A stretch of 64,000 nucleotides of DNA from Maioricimonas rarisocia (GCF_007747795.1 NZ_CP036275.1:2098001-2162000); one strand, 5' to 3'. Shown: positions 36,035-49,167, counted from the stretch's first letter. The notes: a model not told the origin generated them from the sequence alone. Program-made: numbers and translations.

Positions 36035-36221
36035 ATTCCACGTGACCACCTCCTTTCTGTCTGAACCACCCCGCTTCGACCGGCTCGCCTGTCCGGCCTC
36101 TTCGCGGGCCATAGTCCTGCCGCGTTGCGTTGGGCGCGGCACGTTCGAAGATATTGTTGCAAATCTTCGGGACGCGGCAACCCCAGTTGGGCCGAAATCA
36201 CGGGTGCTGCTGCGGGGCCAT

Positions 36222-36788
36222 TCAGGTCCGGATCGGCACCACCGTGAAGGGGAGCAGCGGCGTTGGCGGGGCGGTCGGAGGAAGTTCGCTCGGGGCCGTC
36301 TCGAGTGCGGTGGCGGCCCGCTCCAACTGGTCGAACGAAAGCCCCAGGAATTCGGGGGAATCGTTGGCGTTCGCACGGACGTGTGAGAAAAGTTCACGTG
36401 CCCTGCGGACATGCCGGTGAGCCCCCGTGCGGTTCTGTTCTCTCAGCTTGACGCCTGCGGCGGCCAGCTTGATCAGTCCCTTGAGGAAATCGGCGGTCGT
36501 TCCGCGGCGGCCGCAGGCGATCCAGGCGCCCTCCCATGTCTCGTGGGCTTCCCAGTAGAAGCCTGCGTTGAACAGGTCGAATCCCCGCAGGTACGGTCGC
36601 GAGTGCGGCCAGTTGTCCGCGGTCAGGGGTGAGGCCGGTTCGGGCTCGGTGCCGAAGGAGTGTCCGGCGGGATCGCGGATCGGATGCGGGGCATGTCCGG
36701 GAACGAAGGTGTACGGCGGGAGGGGCCAATCGGCAAAGAACGGCTGCCGGCGTTCGGCGCCCGGTTGGCTGTTGGAATCGGAAGCCAT
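36222..36788 (-). CDS. DUF309 domain protein
   Basis: 188 residues, small helical protein. The DUF309 core is GFDLFNAGFYWEAHETWEGA (about 72-91), with the conserved A-H-E-x-x-E, followed by FLKGLIKLAAAGVKLRE and the helix RARELFSHVRAN. Function of the family is unknown; the conserved His and Glu suggest metal or nucleotide binding. The start is ATG 36788; the open frame continuing to 36875 has no homology support. It is divergent from nadD. Confidence 0.85.
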   Translation of the reverse strand: MASDSNSQPGAERRQPFFADWPLPPYTFVPGHAPHPIRDPAGHSFGTEPEPASPLTADNWPHSRPYLRGFDLFNAGFYWEAHETWEGAWIACGRRGTTADFLKGLIKLAAAGVKLREQNRTGAHRHVRRARELFSHVRANANDSPEFLGLSFDQLERAATALETAPSELPPTAPPTPLLPFTVVPIRT

Positions 36789-36955
36789 GTCAGTCGACCG
36801 GTTCGAGGTGGGGGCGTGGCGGACGAATTGCGGGAGCCTGTCGAATCGGGCGGTCCGGATTGTCGCAGCCGTCACGGTAGTTCAATAGCATGACGCTCCT
36901 TCCGGGGGGAAGAGCGCCACGCCCCGGACCTTTTGAGCCTTGCGGATAACAGATC

Positions 36956-37555
36956 ATGCGACTTGGAATTTACGGCGGGACGTTCGATCCTGTGCACTAC
37001 GGTCACCTGATTGCAGCGGACCAGTTTCGGGAACAGTGCGAGCTGGACCAGGTGCTGTTCGTGCCGGCGGGAAAGCCTCCCCACAAACAGCAGCATGTGA
37101 TTACGGAGGGGAAGCGGCGGGTCGAGATGCTGCAGCTGGCGCTGGCGGGGGATCCCCGGTTCGGCGTGAGCAAGGTGGAACTGGAGCGGGACGAGCCGAG
37201 TTTTACGCTGGATACGCTGGGGCAGATTCAGCGGGATCATCCCGAAGCCGAGCTGTTCTTTCTGATGGGGGCCGATTCGCTCGCCGAGTTTCCAACGTGG
37301 CGGGAACCGCAGCGGATTCTGGAACTGGCGCAGGTCGCGGTCGCGAACCGGGGGCGGACGGCCCCTGATCTCCGGCCGGTGGGCGAGGCTCTGGGCGTCG
37401 ATCTGACGACGAAGGTCACGGTGATCGACATGCCGGCGGTCGACCTGTCGGCGAGTGATCTGCGAGGCCGGATCGGCAGCGGACGGAGCGTGCGGTACAT
37501 GACGCCCCGTGCGGTCGAGGAATACATTCGTACGCACGATCTGTACGGGTGTTGA
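36956..37555 (+). CDS. nadD: Nicotinate-nucleotide adenylyltransferase
   Basis: 199 residues. NadD converts nicotinate mononucleotide and ATP to deamido-NAD. The nucleotidyltransferase motif is GTFDPVHYGHL near the N-terminus (H-x-G-H type with Tyr in between), with FVPAGKPPHKQQ following, FFLMGADSLAEFPTW in the middle and the C-terminal LSASDLRGRIGSGRSVRYM in place of the canonical ISSTxIR. Length is normal for the family. The start ATG is supported by homology from the first residue (MRLGIYGGTFDP). No obA or rsfS gene follows, unlike in many bacteria. Confidence 0.96.
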   Translation: MRLGIYGGTFDPVHYGHLIAADQFREQCELDQVLFVPAGKPPHKQQHVITEGKRRVEMLQLALAGDPRFGVSKVELERDEPSFTLDTLGQIQRDHPEAELFFLMGADSLAEFPTWREPQRILELAQVAVANRGRTAPDLRPVGEALGVDLTTKVTVIDMPAVDLSASDLRGRIGSGRSVRYMTPRAVEEYIRTHDLYGC

Positions 37556-37585
37556 GTGCCGGTGTGGGAGCGGGGCGAAAAGTCT

Positions 37586-37614
37586 TTGACAAGCCGGCTG
37601 GCGGTGGTTAGCGT
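37586..37614 (+). promoter_or_regulatory. Possible sigma-70-type promoter
   Basis: TTGACA (37586-37591), 17-base spacer, TAGCGT (37609-37614). The -35 is perfect and the -10 matches at three of six positions. It lies 150 bases before the hemerythrin-like gene. Confidence 0.3.
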
Positions 37615-37765
37615 GAAGTCAGCCAGTCGCAGCTTACGGACGGCCCTTTCTGACGCCCCGATGATCCCATCACCGTAGCGTTCCACGGTACTCGGCGTTG
37701 CACTGCGATTTCGGACTTTCTGTCGGCCGTCATCACAACCGTTTCCGTCATTCAGGAGGTGTGAG

Positions 37766-38212
37766 ATGACGCGTGATGTCGATCTTCCGGGCTCGGATCT
37801 GCGGCAGTGCACCGAATTCGAATACATTCTGATCGGCGATCTTCGGGATCTTCTCGAAGAGCCGGACGGATTCGAAACCAGAATGTGGCTGCTGGCGGTT
37901 CTCGATGCCCTCGTCGAGGCGCTTCCCAGAGAACTGGAGCTGAAGTCGCAGGCGGGTTATCTGTCCGATGTCCTGGACGAGTTTCCGAACTGGGAAAACC
38001 ACGTGCACCGGCTGCAGCAGGAGCACGTGCGTCTGCACCGTCGGCTGGTCGAACTGCGGGACCGGATTCGCCACTACCGGGCGATGAACAACCTGATGGA
38101 GCAGGTGCGCGCCGACCTGGAGACGTGGACCGAGGCGTTCGTGGACCGGCACCGGGAGGAGCGGCGCCTGGTGCAGACGGCGGCCAACCTGGAGGTCGGC
38201 TGCGGGGACTGA
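37766..38212 (+). CDS. Helical protein, possibly hemerythrin-like
   Basis: 148 residues, fully helical by appearance, rich in His, Glu and Arg. The arrangement DVLDEFPNWENHVHRLQQEH near the middle and FVDRHREERRLVQTA near the end recalls hemerythrin-type four-helix bundles (EH-pair then H-x-x-x-E), ending in GCGD like related proteins. Not all diiron ligands can be assigned, so oxygen or iron binding is a guess. The ribosome site AGGAGGTG five bases before ATG 37766 is optimal, implying strong expression. It stands alone with a likely promoter at 37586. Confidence 0.7.
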   Translation: MTRDVDLPGSDLRQCTEFEYILIGDLRDLLEEPDGFETRMWLLAVLDALVEALPRELELKSQAGYLSDVLDEFPNWENHVHRLQQEHVRLHRRLVELRDRIRHYRAMNNLMEQVRADLETWTEAFVDRHREERRLVQTAANLEVGCGD

Positions 38213-38487
38213 CCTGTCCGGCGTTCGGATCATCCCTTTCAAGGTAACGCAGACGCCGTCAAACTGTCTCCGGAGATCCCGGAAGTCGTTCGTACGCGAT
38301 TTCCGGACGCCCGAGGCCCCAATTGCGGACTGCTGCGCCCCTCTCCTATAATCCGCCGACCTGAGCCAACCGCCACGTATGGCGGACTCTGCGCACGGCT
38401 TGCCTCGCCGCCCTTCGGGGTTTCCGGCTGCGCCGTCCAGAGCGTCTGGACGTCTGGCTCAATCCCGCCCGACGCGATCCCCCACTG

Positions 38488-40293
38488 ATGAATCCGGAAT
38501 TTGTCCGCAACTTTTCGATCGTCGCTCACATTGACCACGGCAAAAGCACGCTGGCCGACCAGTTGCTGCTGCAGTCGGGGGCGATCACCGAGCGCGAATT
38601 CAAGGAACAGCTTCTCGACGATCTGTCCATCGAGCGGGACCGGGGCATTACGGTCAAGGCTCGTGCAGTTGCGCTCCACTATGACATCGACGGGCAGACG
38701 TACGAACTGAATCTGATCGACACGCCCGGCCACGTCGATTTCCATTACGAAGTCTCCCGCAGTCTTGCTGCCTGCGAGGGGGCGTTGCTGCTGGTGGACG
38801 CGTTTCAGGGGGTGCAGGCCCAGACCGTGGCCAATGCCTACGCGGCGATCGAGGGGGACCTCGAAGTCATTCCGGTCGTCAACAAGATCGACCTGCCAGT
38901 CACCCGCATCGACGAGGTGCTGGAAGAAGTCGAGACTATTCTGGGCCTCGATCCGGATGACGCCCTGAAGGTGAGCGCGAAGCAGGGAACCGGGGTGGAG
39001 AGCGTCTTCCGGGCGATTGTGGACCGCATTCCTGCCCCGAGTGGATCGCCGGACGCCCCGCTCAGGGCCCTCGTTTTCGACAGCAAGTACGACCCGTATC
39101 GCGGCGTGATTACGTACTTCCGGATCGTCGACGGCTCGATCCGCAAAGGGGACAAGATCCGCTTCATGAAGGGGGCGACGGTCCATGAAGTGGTCGAACT
39201 CGGCCAGTTTCGCCCCGACATGAGAGCCTGCGACGAACTTGGCGTCGGGCAGGTGGGATACGTCGTGACCGGAGTGAAGGAGCTTGGCAACGTTCACGTG
39301 GGGGACACGATCACCCAGGCCGGCAACCAGGCCAAGACCGCCCTGCCCGGCTACAAGGAGCCGCAGCAGATGGTTTTCTGCGGCATGTACCCCATCGACG
39401 CGACCGACTTCGAGAAGCTGCGGGAAGAGCTGGAGAAGCTGAGCCTGAACGACGCGAGCTTCTCGTTCAGTCCCGAGACGAGCGACGCACTGGGCTTCGG
39501 GTTCCGGTGCGGGTTCCTGGGCATGCTGCACATGGAGATCATCCAGCAGCGGCTCGAGCGGGAGGCGGACGTCGGCCTGATCCAGACGGCTCCCAACGTG
39601 ACGTACGAGATCAAGGCCCGCGGCGAGGAAGAGGTCCTGCTGATCGACAATCCGGTCGACGTGCCGGATGCGGGCCAGATTGACGAGTTCCGCGAGCCGA
39701 TTGCCCGCGTGACGTTCATTCTGCCGTCGTCGAACATCGGCACGATCATGCAGCTGTGCGAAGACCGTCGGGGAACGTACAAGAATACCGAGTACCTTGG
39801 CCCCGACCGGGCGCAGCTGACCTACGAGTTGCCTCTGGCGGAGATCATCTATGACATGCACGACAAGCTGAAGAGTGCCACGCGAGGCTACGGCACAATG
39901 GACTACGAAGTCATTGGCTTCCGTGCTGCCGATCTCGTGAAGATGGACATCCTCGTGAAGGGACAGCTTGTGGAGGCGCTGTCGACAATCGTGCACCGTG
40001 ACTTCGCCGAACGCCGCGGGCGTGGCCTGGTCAAGAAGCTCAAGCAGGAGATCTCCAAGCACCAGTTCGAGGTTGCCCTGCAGGCAGCGATCGGCACGCG
40101 CGTGATTGCCCGGGAAACGATTTCTGCTCTGCGGAAGAACGTGACCGCCAAGTGCTATGGTGGTGACATCACACGAAAGCGGAAGCTGCTCGAGAAGCAG
40201 AAAGAGGGCAAGAAGCGGATGAAGCAGTTCGGCCAGGTCGAGATTCCGCAGAAGGCCTTTCTGTCGGTGCTCGAAGCCAGCAACGAGGACTGA
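38488..40293 (+). CDS. lepA: Elongation factor 4 (back-translocating GTPase LepA)
   Basis: 601 residues, standard length. GTPase motifs: AHIDHGKSTLAD (G1), RGITVKA (G2), DTPGHVDF (G3), NKIDLP (G4). The LepA-specific C-terminal domain is present (RGTYKNTEYLG, LVKMDILVKGQLVEALSTIVH, and KKLKQEISKHQFEVALQAAIG). LepA acts on stalled or mis-translocated ribosomes. The start ATG 38488 fits the family (MNPEFVRNFSIVAHIDHG). The upstream 275 bases hold no gene I can support. A long open frame on the opposite strand is a coding shadow. Confidence 0.98.
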   Translation: MNPEFVRNFSIVAHIDHGKSTLADQLLLQSGAITEREFKEQLLDDLSIERDRGITVKARAVALHYDIDGQTYELNLIDTPGHVDFHYEVSRSLAACEGALLLVDAFQGVQAQTVANAYAAIEGDLEVIPVVNKIDLPVTRIDEVLEEVETILGLDPDDALKVSAKQGTGVESVFRAIVDRIPAPSGSPDAPLRALVFDSKYDPYRGVITYFRIVDGSIRKGDKIRFMKGATVHEVVELGQFRPDMRACDELGVGQVGYVVTGVKELGNVHVGDTITQAGNQAKTALPGYKEPQQMVFCGMYPIDATDFEKLREELEKLSLNDASFSFSPETSDALGFGFRCGFLGMLHMEIIQQRLEREADVGLIQTAPNVTYEIKARGEEEVLLIDNPVDVPDAGQIDEFREPIARVTFILPSSNIGTIMQLCEDRRGTYKNTEYLGPDRAQLTYELPLAEIIYDMHDKLKSATRGYGTMDYEVIGFRAADLVKMDILVKGQLVEALSTIVHRDFAERRGRGLVKKLKQEISKHQFEVALQAAIGTRVIARETISALRKNVTAKCYGGDITRKRKLLEKQKEGKKRMKQFGQVEIPQKAFLSVLEASNED

Positions 40294-40424
40294 GTCGCGG
40301 CACTGGCTCCGGCGGCTGCCGACTTGCGTCCGGTGAAGGGACGCGGCACTATAGTCCGATCCGGAGCGGCGATCGGCCGGCTCCCTCGGACGAGTTTCCA
40401 GGTTCAGCAACGTCTGCAACAACC

Positions 40425-40682
40425 ATGGCCGCATATAACAAGTTCGATCCGCGTCTGGAGTCGCTCGTCATCGAGACGAAGACGCGGTGGGGGGACGACG
40501 TCGGCGAGTTGTCCGACGAAGACCGTGTCTGGCTGGCGCGGGCCATTCATGAGAAGCCGCACCTGGCTGGTCAGATCCAGTACGAACGGGCGCACACCGG
40601 TTTCACGCGGATCATCACCGTGACCGCTGACGATGTGGCCCGGCTCTACGATGAGAAGTTCGGAGCAGCGGCCCAGGCCTGA
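40425..40682 (+). CDS. Small conserved-looking protein of unknown function
   Basis: 85 residues, charged and soluble. MAAYNKFDPRLESLVIETKT at the start, a DEDRVWLARAI helix and the end TADDVARLYDEKFG suggest a compact alpha/beta protein. No family is recognised. It follows lepA by 131 bases on the same strand and is convergent with the DUF1501 gene 22 bases later. Base composition and codon use match neighbours, and no overlapping frame is better. Confidence 0.6.
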   Translation: MAAYNKFDPRLESLVIETKTRWGDDVGELSDEDRVWLARAIHEKPHLAGQIQYERAHTGFTRIITVTADDVARLYDEKFGAAAQA

Positions 40683-40704
40683 GCAGTCTGGCCGCAGGGG
40701 CAAC

Positions 40705-42090
40705 TCAGAACAGTTCGCTGATGACGTGTCCGCGGCTGATCGGCAACGGGCGTCCCAGCGTGTCGTGGACCTCCGTCCCCGGCGCGAAACCGAGCGTGTG
40801 GAACAGCGTCGCCGTCAGGTCGTGCGGGCGGACCAGCCCCGATTCCGGATAGGCGGCCTGCGCATCGGAGGCGCCGATCACCTGCCCTCCTTTAACGCCG
40901 CCTCCGGCGAGCGCGACGGAGAAGCAGCGGCCCCAGTGATCCCGGCCGGCGCGCCGGTTGACGCGTGGCGTGCGACCGAATTCGCCCATCCAGAAGACCA
41001 GCGTCTCGTCCAGCAGGCCCCGCTCGCTGAGGTCTTCGAGCAGCGCGGAGTACGCCTGGTCCATGATCGGCATGAGCCATTCCTTCATGGACTTTGCATG
41101 CACGCCGTGTGTGTCCCAGGTGCCGTTGTTCGGTTTGCCCGGCAGCCGCGTCCAGTTGACCTGCACGAGGCGAACGCCGGCTTCGACCAGTCGTCGCGCG
41201 AGCAGCAGACTCTGACCGAACCGCGTGCGTCCGTAGCGGTCGCGGCGGGCGGGCGGTTCGTCGCTGACTGCGAAGGCTTTTTGTGATTCGGGCGAGGTGA
41301 GCAAACCGTAGGCGAGCCGCGTCTGATCGTCGAAGTCGTCGAGGCGACGTGAGGCGTTGAGCTCTTCGAACGTTGCACTGATCTGCGAACGGAGCGCGCG
41401 TCGCTTCTGCATGCGTGTGGCGGCCAGCCCCTCCTGGAGCTGCAGGTCCGGGATGTGGAAATCGTCAGCGGAGGGATCGCACTCGAGCAGCCACGGGTCG
41501 GCCTGTCGACCGAGCCAGCCGGCGTCCTGCCCCGGCCAGGTGATCATGCCGTCGTTGAAGATGTGCAGCGGCAACTGCACTGCGGACGGGATGCCGTTGA
41601 CCGTTGGCTGCAGGTGCCGGACGACGCCGCCGATGTTCGGATGGCGGTTGGGGAACTTCGGCGTGGCGTTCTCCTGATTCATGGGAACGTGGGGCACGCC
41701 GGTGAGCATCTGGTAGCCGCTGGAGGAGTGGGCGTTGTCGTCGGTGACGACGGCCCTGAAGATGGCGGTCTTGTCGGTGTGAGCGGCGGTGAGGGGCATC
41801 AGTTCGCCGACGTTGATCCCGGGGACAGCGGAGGGGATCGTGCCGAATTCGCCGCGGACCTCCTCGGGAGCGTGTGGTTTGGGATCCCAGGTTTCGTGCT
41901 GTCCCGGACCGCCGAGCAGGCAGACCATGATGACAGATTTGGCCCGGCCGTTGCCGCCGGTGCCGGTGCCGGCGTGTGACGTGGACGCCAGAAGATCAGC
42001 GAGCGTCAGTCCGCCCAGTCCGATCCCGCCCAGGCGGAGCCATTCGCGGCGGGAAATGTCAGGAACGGGACGAAGCGAGTGTTCGGGCAT
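40705..42090 (-). CDS. DUF1501 domain protein, second copy, Tat-type leader
   Basis: 461 residues. A twin-arginine leader (ISRREWLRLGGIGLGGLTLADLL) is followed by DUF1501 motifs: VIMVCLLGGPGQHETWDPKP, WMGEFGRTPRVN and GRDHWGRCFSVALAGGGVKGGQ. It belongs to a different subgroup from the DUF1501 protein at 4447 (GGPGQHETWDPKP here, NGAPSHVDTFDPKP there) and has no PSD1 partner next to it; its upstream neighbour is the sulfite-oxidase-like gene, 82 bases away. Role unknown, likely periplasmic. Confidence 0.92.
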   Translation of the reverse strand: MPEHSLRPVPDISRREWLRLGGIGLGGLTLADLLASTSHAGTGTGGNGRAKSVIMVCLLGGPGQHETWDPKPHAPEEVRGEFGTIPSAVPGINVGELMPLTAAHTDKTAIFRAVVTDDNAHSSSGYQMLTGVPHVPMNQENATPKFPNRHPNIGGVVRHLQPTVNGIPSAVQLPLHIFNDGMITWPGQDAGWLGRQADPWLLECDPSADDFHIPDLQLQEGLAATRMQKRRALRSQISATFEELNASRRLDDFDDQTRLAYGLLTSPESQKAFAVSDEPPARRDRYGRTRFGQSLLLARRLVEAGVRLVQVNWTRLPGKPNNGTWDTHGVHAKSMKEWLMPIMDQAYSALLEDLSERGLLDETLVFWMGEFGRTPRVNRRAGRDHWGRCFSVALAGGGVKGGQVIGASDAQAAYPESGLVRPHDLTATLFHTLGFAPGTEVHDTLGRPLPISRGHVISELF

Positions 42091-42172
42091 CGTGCGGACC
42101 GGGCGAGAGTTACGGAGGCGTCATCCGTCTGCCCTGTAATATCGGTCGCCGCTGATGCGAACGCAAGTGGCT

Positions 42173-42856
42173 TCACTCCGGGTCAGGTCGCCGGCCGAGC
42201 TCGTCGCGAAAGCGCTCTTCGGTCCAGGGATCGCCGTGATCGTGATAGCCGAGTTGCTCCCAGTAGCCGGGCTGGTCCTGGTCGACCAGTTCGATTTTCT
42301 TGAGCCACTTGGCGCTCTTCCACGCGTAGAGCTGCGGGACGACGAGTCGGACCGGGCCGCCGTGATCGGCATCGAGCGGCTGGCCGTCATGCAGGTCGAC
42401 GAGGAGGGCATCTTCGGCGAGGAACTCGTCGAGGGGGAGATTGGTGGTCCAGCCGGAGTCGTAGCCCTGTGCGACGACGTGGGTGGCGTCGGGGCGAATT
42501 CCTGCCAGTTCCATGAGGTGGCGGGTGGCGACCCCCTCCCAGAGGTTGCCCAGCCGTGACCAGCGGGTGACGCAGTGGAAGTCGGAGAAGACCTTCACGC
42601 GCGGAAGTTGCCGAAATTCGTCCCAGTTGAAGCGGAGCGGTCGCTCAACCAGGCCGGTGATTTCGAGCCGCCATTTGTCGCGGTCAATGAAGGGGACGTG
42701 GCCGTAGTGCAGGACGGGCCACTTCTTTGTGCGGGTCTGCCCCGGCGGTATCCGTTGATCGCGGCGGGTATCGGGGCTGACAATGACGTCCTGCGGCAGG
42801 TTGGCGGGCGTCGCGGGCTCGCCGGTCTGGTACTTCGGATCCTGTTCGACGGACAT
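42173..42856 (-). CDS. Sulfite-oxidase-like molybdopterin-dependent oxidoreductase
   Basis: 227 residues, the size of soluble YuiH/COG2041 proteins that carry only the molybdopterin domain. The Mo-ligating cysteine is C95 in FSDFHCVTRWS. Typical pieces are WRLEITGLVERPLRFNWDEF, GYDSGWTTNLPLDEFL, DHGGPVRLVVPQLYAWKSAKWL and YWEQLGYHDHGDPW. There is no signal peptide or dimerisation domain, so it is probably cytoplasmic. Natural substrates of this group are unknown; sulfite or a sulfoxide are candidates. Start ATG 42856. Confidence 0.92.
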   Translation of the reverse strand: MSVEQDPKYQTGEPATPANLPQDVIVSPDTRRDQRIPPGQTRTKKWPVLHYGHVPFIDRDKWRLEITGLVERPLRFNWDEFRQLPRVKVFSDFHCVTRWSRLGNLWEGVATRHLMELAGIRPDATHVVAQGYDSGWTTNLPLDEFLAEDALLVDLHDGQPLDADHGGPVRLVVPQLYAWKSAKWLKKIELVDQDQPGYWEQLGYHDHGDPWTEERFRDELGRRPDPE

Positions 42857-43178
42857 GGTGCGATTCCGTTAACGACGCTGAGTCGGAGTTGGAAAGGCGT
42901 TACGGCCAGGCAGCCGGCCCCCTCTGCGGGGATTGTAGCGATCGTGACGCCCATTGACCCTATTTGCTGCAGGAAATAAACTTGCGGCGCACGGTCGATC
43001 ATGCTCCGTGCGCGCTGTGGGGGAATTGCCCACCCTGCGGTGGGGCGTACGGACCACGAGCCGGGCCGGATCCTGCATTCAAGAGTTCCGGTCTCGCGGC
43101 GAAACACTGTCATTGACGCTTTCGGGTCGCCACTCGGCTGCGGGCCCGATTCTCGTATCAGATACGGTTAGACTGACC

Positions 43179-46757
<3,579 letters not shown>

Positions 46758-46879
46758 CCGGTTTGTGGGGGCGGGCGCGCTGAATGTTTCGGCCCCGTTG
46801 CAGGAGTTCCCGGCGAAAGTCAGAATCGCGGTTTTGAACGCTCCGTTCATCCGCTGCTGATCTCGCCGAGGAGTTCCCC

Positions 46880-48208
46880 ATGCATCAGACTGCGCCCGTC
46901 GAACGGGTGGTCAATCTGCTTGACCCCGCTGGCAATGTGTTGCTCAACATGTCCGTCGAGGAAGCCGTCGAGCGTGTCGGCTCCGGCGATCCCGAGCGCG
47001 TCCGGCAGATCGATGGTCAGTTCGCTCTGATGCACAAGGAAGGGATCCGCATTCGCATGGCCCGTTCGATCGGGCGGCCGATGCGGTACTTTCTCGCCAA
47101 GCGGGCCGAGGGGCCGTGTCTGGTCATTGCCGAGCGAATCGACGCAATCCGGGACTTCCTCCGCAGTGAAGACCTCGACGGTCAGTTTCATCCGTCGTAC
47201 ACGCGGATGGTGCCGGCTCATCATATCGTCGAGCTGAATCTGGTTGGGTGTCCGGACCCGAACCCGCAGAACACCCGCTTCCTTGCACCCGAGCGGAACC
47301 GGCTCGGGAGCGATGTGGACGAGATCGGCCGGGCGTACATCGGTGCCGTCGCCGAGGAAGTCGATCGCTGGCTGGACCGGATCGAACCCGATGCGCCGAT
47401 CGGCGTGCTGTTTTCCGGCGGGATCGACAGCGGCGCGGTTTTTCTGACCGTGTACCACTGCCTGCTGAAACGTGGGGAGTCGCCGTCGCGGCTGAAGGCG
47501 TTCTGCCTGACGGTGGAGGGGCAGTCGGCGGATGCGGAGCAGGCGCGGCGGTTTCTCGAAGAGCTGGATCTGGGGATGTTCCTGGAGACGGTCGATGTGC
47601 CGCTGGATGCGCTCGATTACCGCGAGGCCATTCGCGTCGTCGAGGACTACAAACCGCTCGACGTGCAGGCGGCGACCGTGGCGCTGGCGCTGTGCCGGGG
47701 AATCCGGGAGCGGTATCCGGACTGGAAGTACCTGGTGGACGGCGACGGCGGAGACGAGAACCTCAAGGATTATCCGATCGAGGAGAATCCAGAGCTGACA
47801 ATCCGCAGCGTGCTGAACAACCTGATGCTGTACCACGAGGGATGGGGCGTCGATGCGGTCAAGCACTCGCTGACGTACTCGGGCGGTCAGAGTCGCGGTC
47901 ACGTGCGGACGTTTGCACCGGCCCGGACGCTCGGCTTCAGTGGATTCAGCCCGTACGCGCTGCCGAACGTGATCGAAGTGGCCGAGGGAATTCCGTTCAT
48001 CGAGCTGACTGACTGGGATCACGACCGGCTGTACGCCCTGAAGGGGGAAGTCGTACGGCGAGGCGTCGAAGCGGTGACAGGCATCACGATGCCGGTCTTC
48101 GAGAAACGCCGTTTCCAGAACGGTGCCGTCGACGGCCGTACGTTCGAGGACGTCTTCCCCTCGGACGAGCGGGAGTACCGGCGGGCGTTTGCCGCCCTGT
48201 ATGAGTGA
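46880..48208 (+). CDS. Asparagine-synthase-like ATP-dependent amide ligase, degenerate glutaminase domain
   Basis: 442 residues. The C-terminal synthetase domain has the PP-loop S179-G-G-I-D-S184 (VLFSGGIDSGAVFLT) and YLVDGDGGDENLKDYP. The N-terminal ~130 residues resemble a reduced glutaminase fold (QIDGQFALMHKEG, FLAKRAEG, LVIAERIDAI) but lack the Cys2 nucleophile, so glutamine is probably not hydrolysed; this is like beta-lactam synthetase and other biosynthetic relatives. It likely adenylates a carboxylate and forms an amide with an amine or ammonia. It is the first gene of a four-gene operon; the radical SAM gene overlaps its stop by four bases. Confidence 0.85.
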   Translation: MHQTAPVERVVNLLDPAGNVLLNMSVEEAVERVGSGDPERVRQIDGQFALMHKEGIRIRMARSIGRPMRYFLAKRAEGPCLVIAERIDAIRDFLRSEDLDGQFHPSYTRMVPAHHIVELNLVGCPDPNPQNTRFLAPERNRLGSDVDEIGRAYIGAVAEEVDRWLDRIEPDAPIGVLFSGGIDSGAVFLTVYHCLLKRGESPSRLKAFCLTVEGQSADAEQARRFLEELDLGMFLETVDVPLDALDYREAIRVVEDYKPLDVQAATVALALCRGIRERYPDWKYLVDGDGGDENLKDYPIEENPELTIRSVLNNLMLYHEGWGVDAVKHSLTYSGGQSRGHVRTFAPARTLGFSGFSPYALPNVIEVAEGIPFIELTDWDHDRLYALKGEVVRRGVEAVTGITMPVFEKRRFQNGAVDGRTFEDVFPSDEREYRRAFAALYE

Positions 48209-49167
48209 TGCCGGGGATGAGCGCTCCCCTGCCCCGCCTGACGACGGCGGAGATCCTTGCCGCCCGCGGCGCGAAGAACGCTCTCGATCCGTATCGGCCG
48301 TACGCGTATCTGGTTGAGCCGGAGCATGCGGCATCGGGACGCGTGGAGGACGTGGCGACACTGTTTCTGACGAACCGGGAGTGTCCCTTCCGGTGTCTGA
48401 TGTGCGATCTGTGGAAGAACACCACGGACGAGACGGTGCCGGTGGGGGCGGTTCCAGCGCAAATCGACTACGCCCTGGAGCGGCTCGGTCCGGCACAGCA
48501 CATCAAGCTGTACAACAGCGGGAACTTCTTCGATCCGCGGGCGATACCGCGGGAGGACCATGCGGCGATCGCCGAGCGGGTGAACGGGTTCGAGACGGTG
48601 ATTGTGGAGAACCATCCGCGGTTCTGTTCGGAGGCATGCGGAGACTTCCAGGAGCGGATCGGCACACAGCTCGAGGTGGCGATCGGTCTGGAGACGATTC
48701 ACCCGGACGTGCTGCCGGCGCTGAACAAGCAGATGACGCTGGACGATTACGACCGTGCCGTCGAGCGATTGCTGGCGGATGGCATCCGGGTGCGGACGTT
48801 CATCCTGCTCCGTCCACCGGGGCTGACGGAGGAGGAGGGGCTCGAATGGGCGCTGAAGTCGGTCGAGCATGCATTCTCGATCGGCGTCGACTGCTGTGCG
48901 GTGATTCCGACGCGGGCGGGAAACGGGATCATGGAACATCTGGGGCGGGCGGGGACGTTCGCGCCGCCGTCACTGAGTTCCCTGGAAGCCGTGCTGGACG
49001 CGGGGCTGGCGATGAACCGTGGCCGCGTATTCGTCGATCTGTGGGACATCGAGCAGCTCTATGACTGTCGGGAGTGCGGCCCGGCCCGTGCCGAACGTCT
49101 GAAGCGTATGAACCTGTCGCAGACTCCCCTGCCCCGTGTCGCCTGCACATGCGGAGCAGGACGATGA
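48205..49167 (+). CDS. Radical SAM enzyme of a biosynthetic operon
   Basis: 320 residues. The 4Fe-4S/SAM site is C60-x3-C64-x2-C67 (NRECPFRCLMCDLW). The barrel follows (HIKLYNSGNFFDPRAIP, LEVAIGLETIHPDVLPALNK, GIRVRTFILLRPPGLTEEE), which resembles the Elp3/MiaB-like COG1244 branch that includes the archaeosine radical SAM enzyme. The C-terminus carries further cysteines (CRECGPA, CTCGAGR) that may bind a second cluster or zinc. The substrate is not known. Start GTG 48205 overlaps the previous stop (GTGA); ATG 48208 is equally possible. Its own stop overlaps the next ATG. Confidence 0.88.
   Translation: MMPGMSAPLPRLTTAEILAARGAKNALDPYRPYAYLVEPEHAASGRVEDVATLFLTNRECPFRCLMCDLWKNTTDETVPVGAVPAQIDYALERLGPAQHIKLYNSGNFFDPRAIPREDHAAIAERVNGFETVIVENHPRFCSEACGDFQERIGTQLEVAIGLETIHPDVLPALNKQMTLDDYDRAVERLLADGIRVRTFILLRPPGLTEEEGLEWALKSVEHAFSIGVDCCAVIPTRAGNGIMEHLGRAGTFAPPSLSSLEAVLDAGLAMNRGRVFVDLWDIEQLYDCRECGPARAERLKRMNLSQTPLPRVACTCGAGR

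Noticed and set aside
38341-38470. Possible structured RNA or tRNA upstream of lepA
   Set aside because: A C/G-rich stretch with short hairpins, but no cloverleaf, no T-loop GTTCGA motif in place and no CCA context.
38239-40434. 731-codon minus-strand open frame across lepA
   Set aside because: Shadow of lepA; no recognisable domain, and the plus-strand protein is unmistakable.
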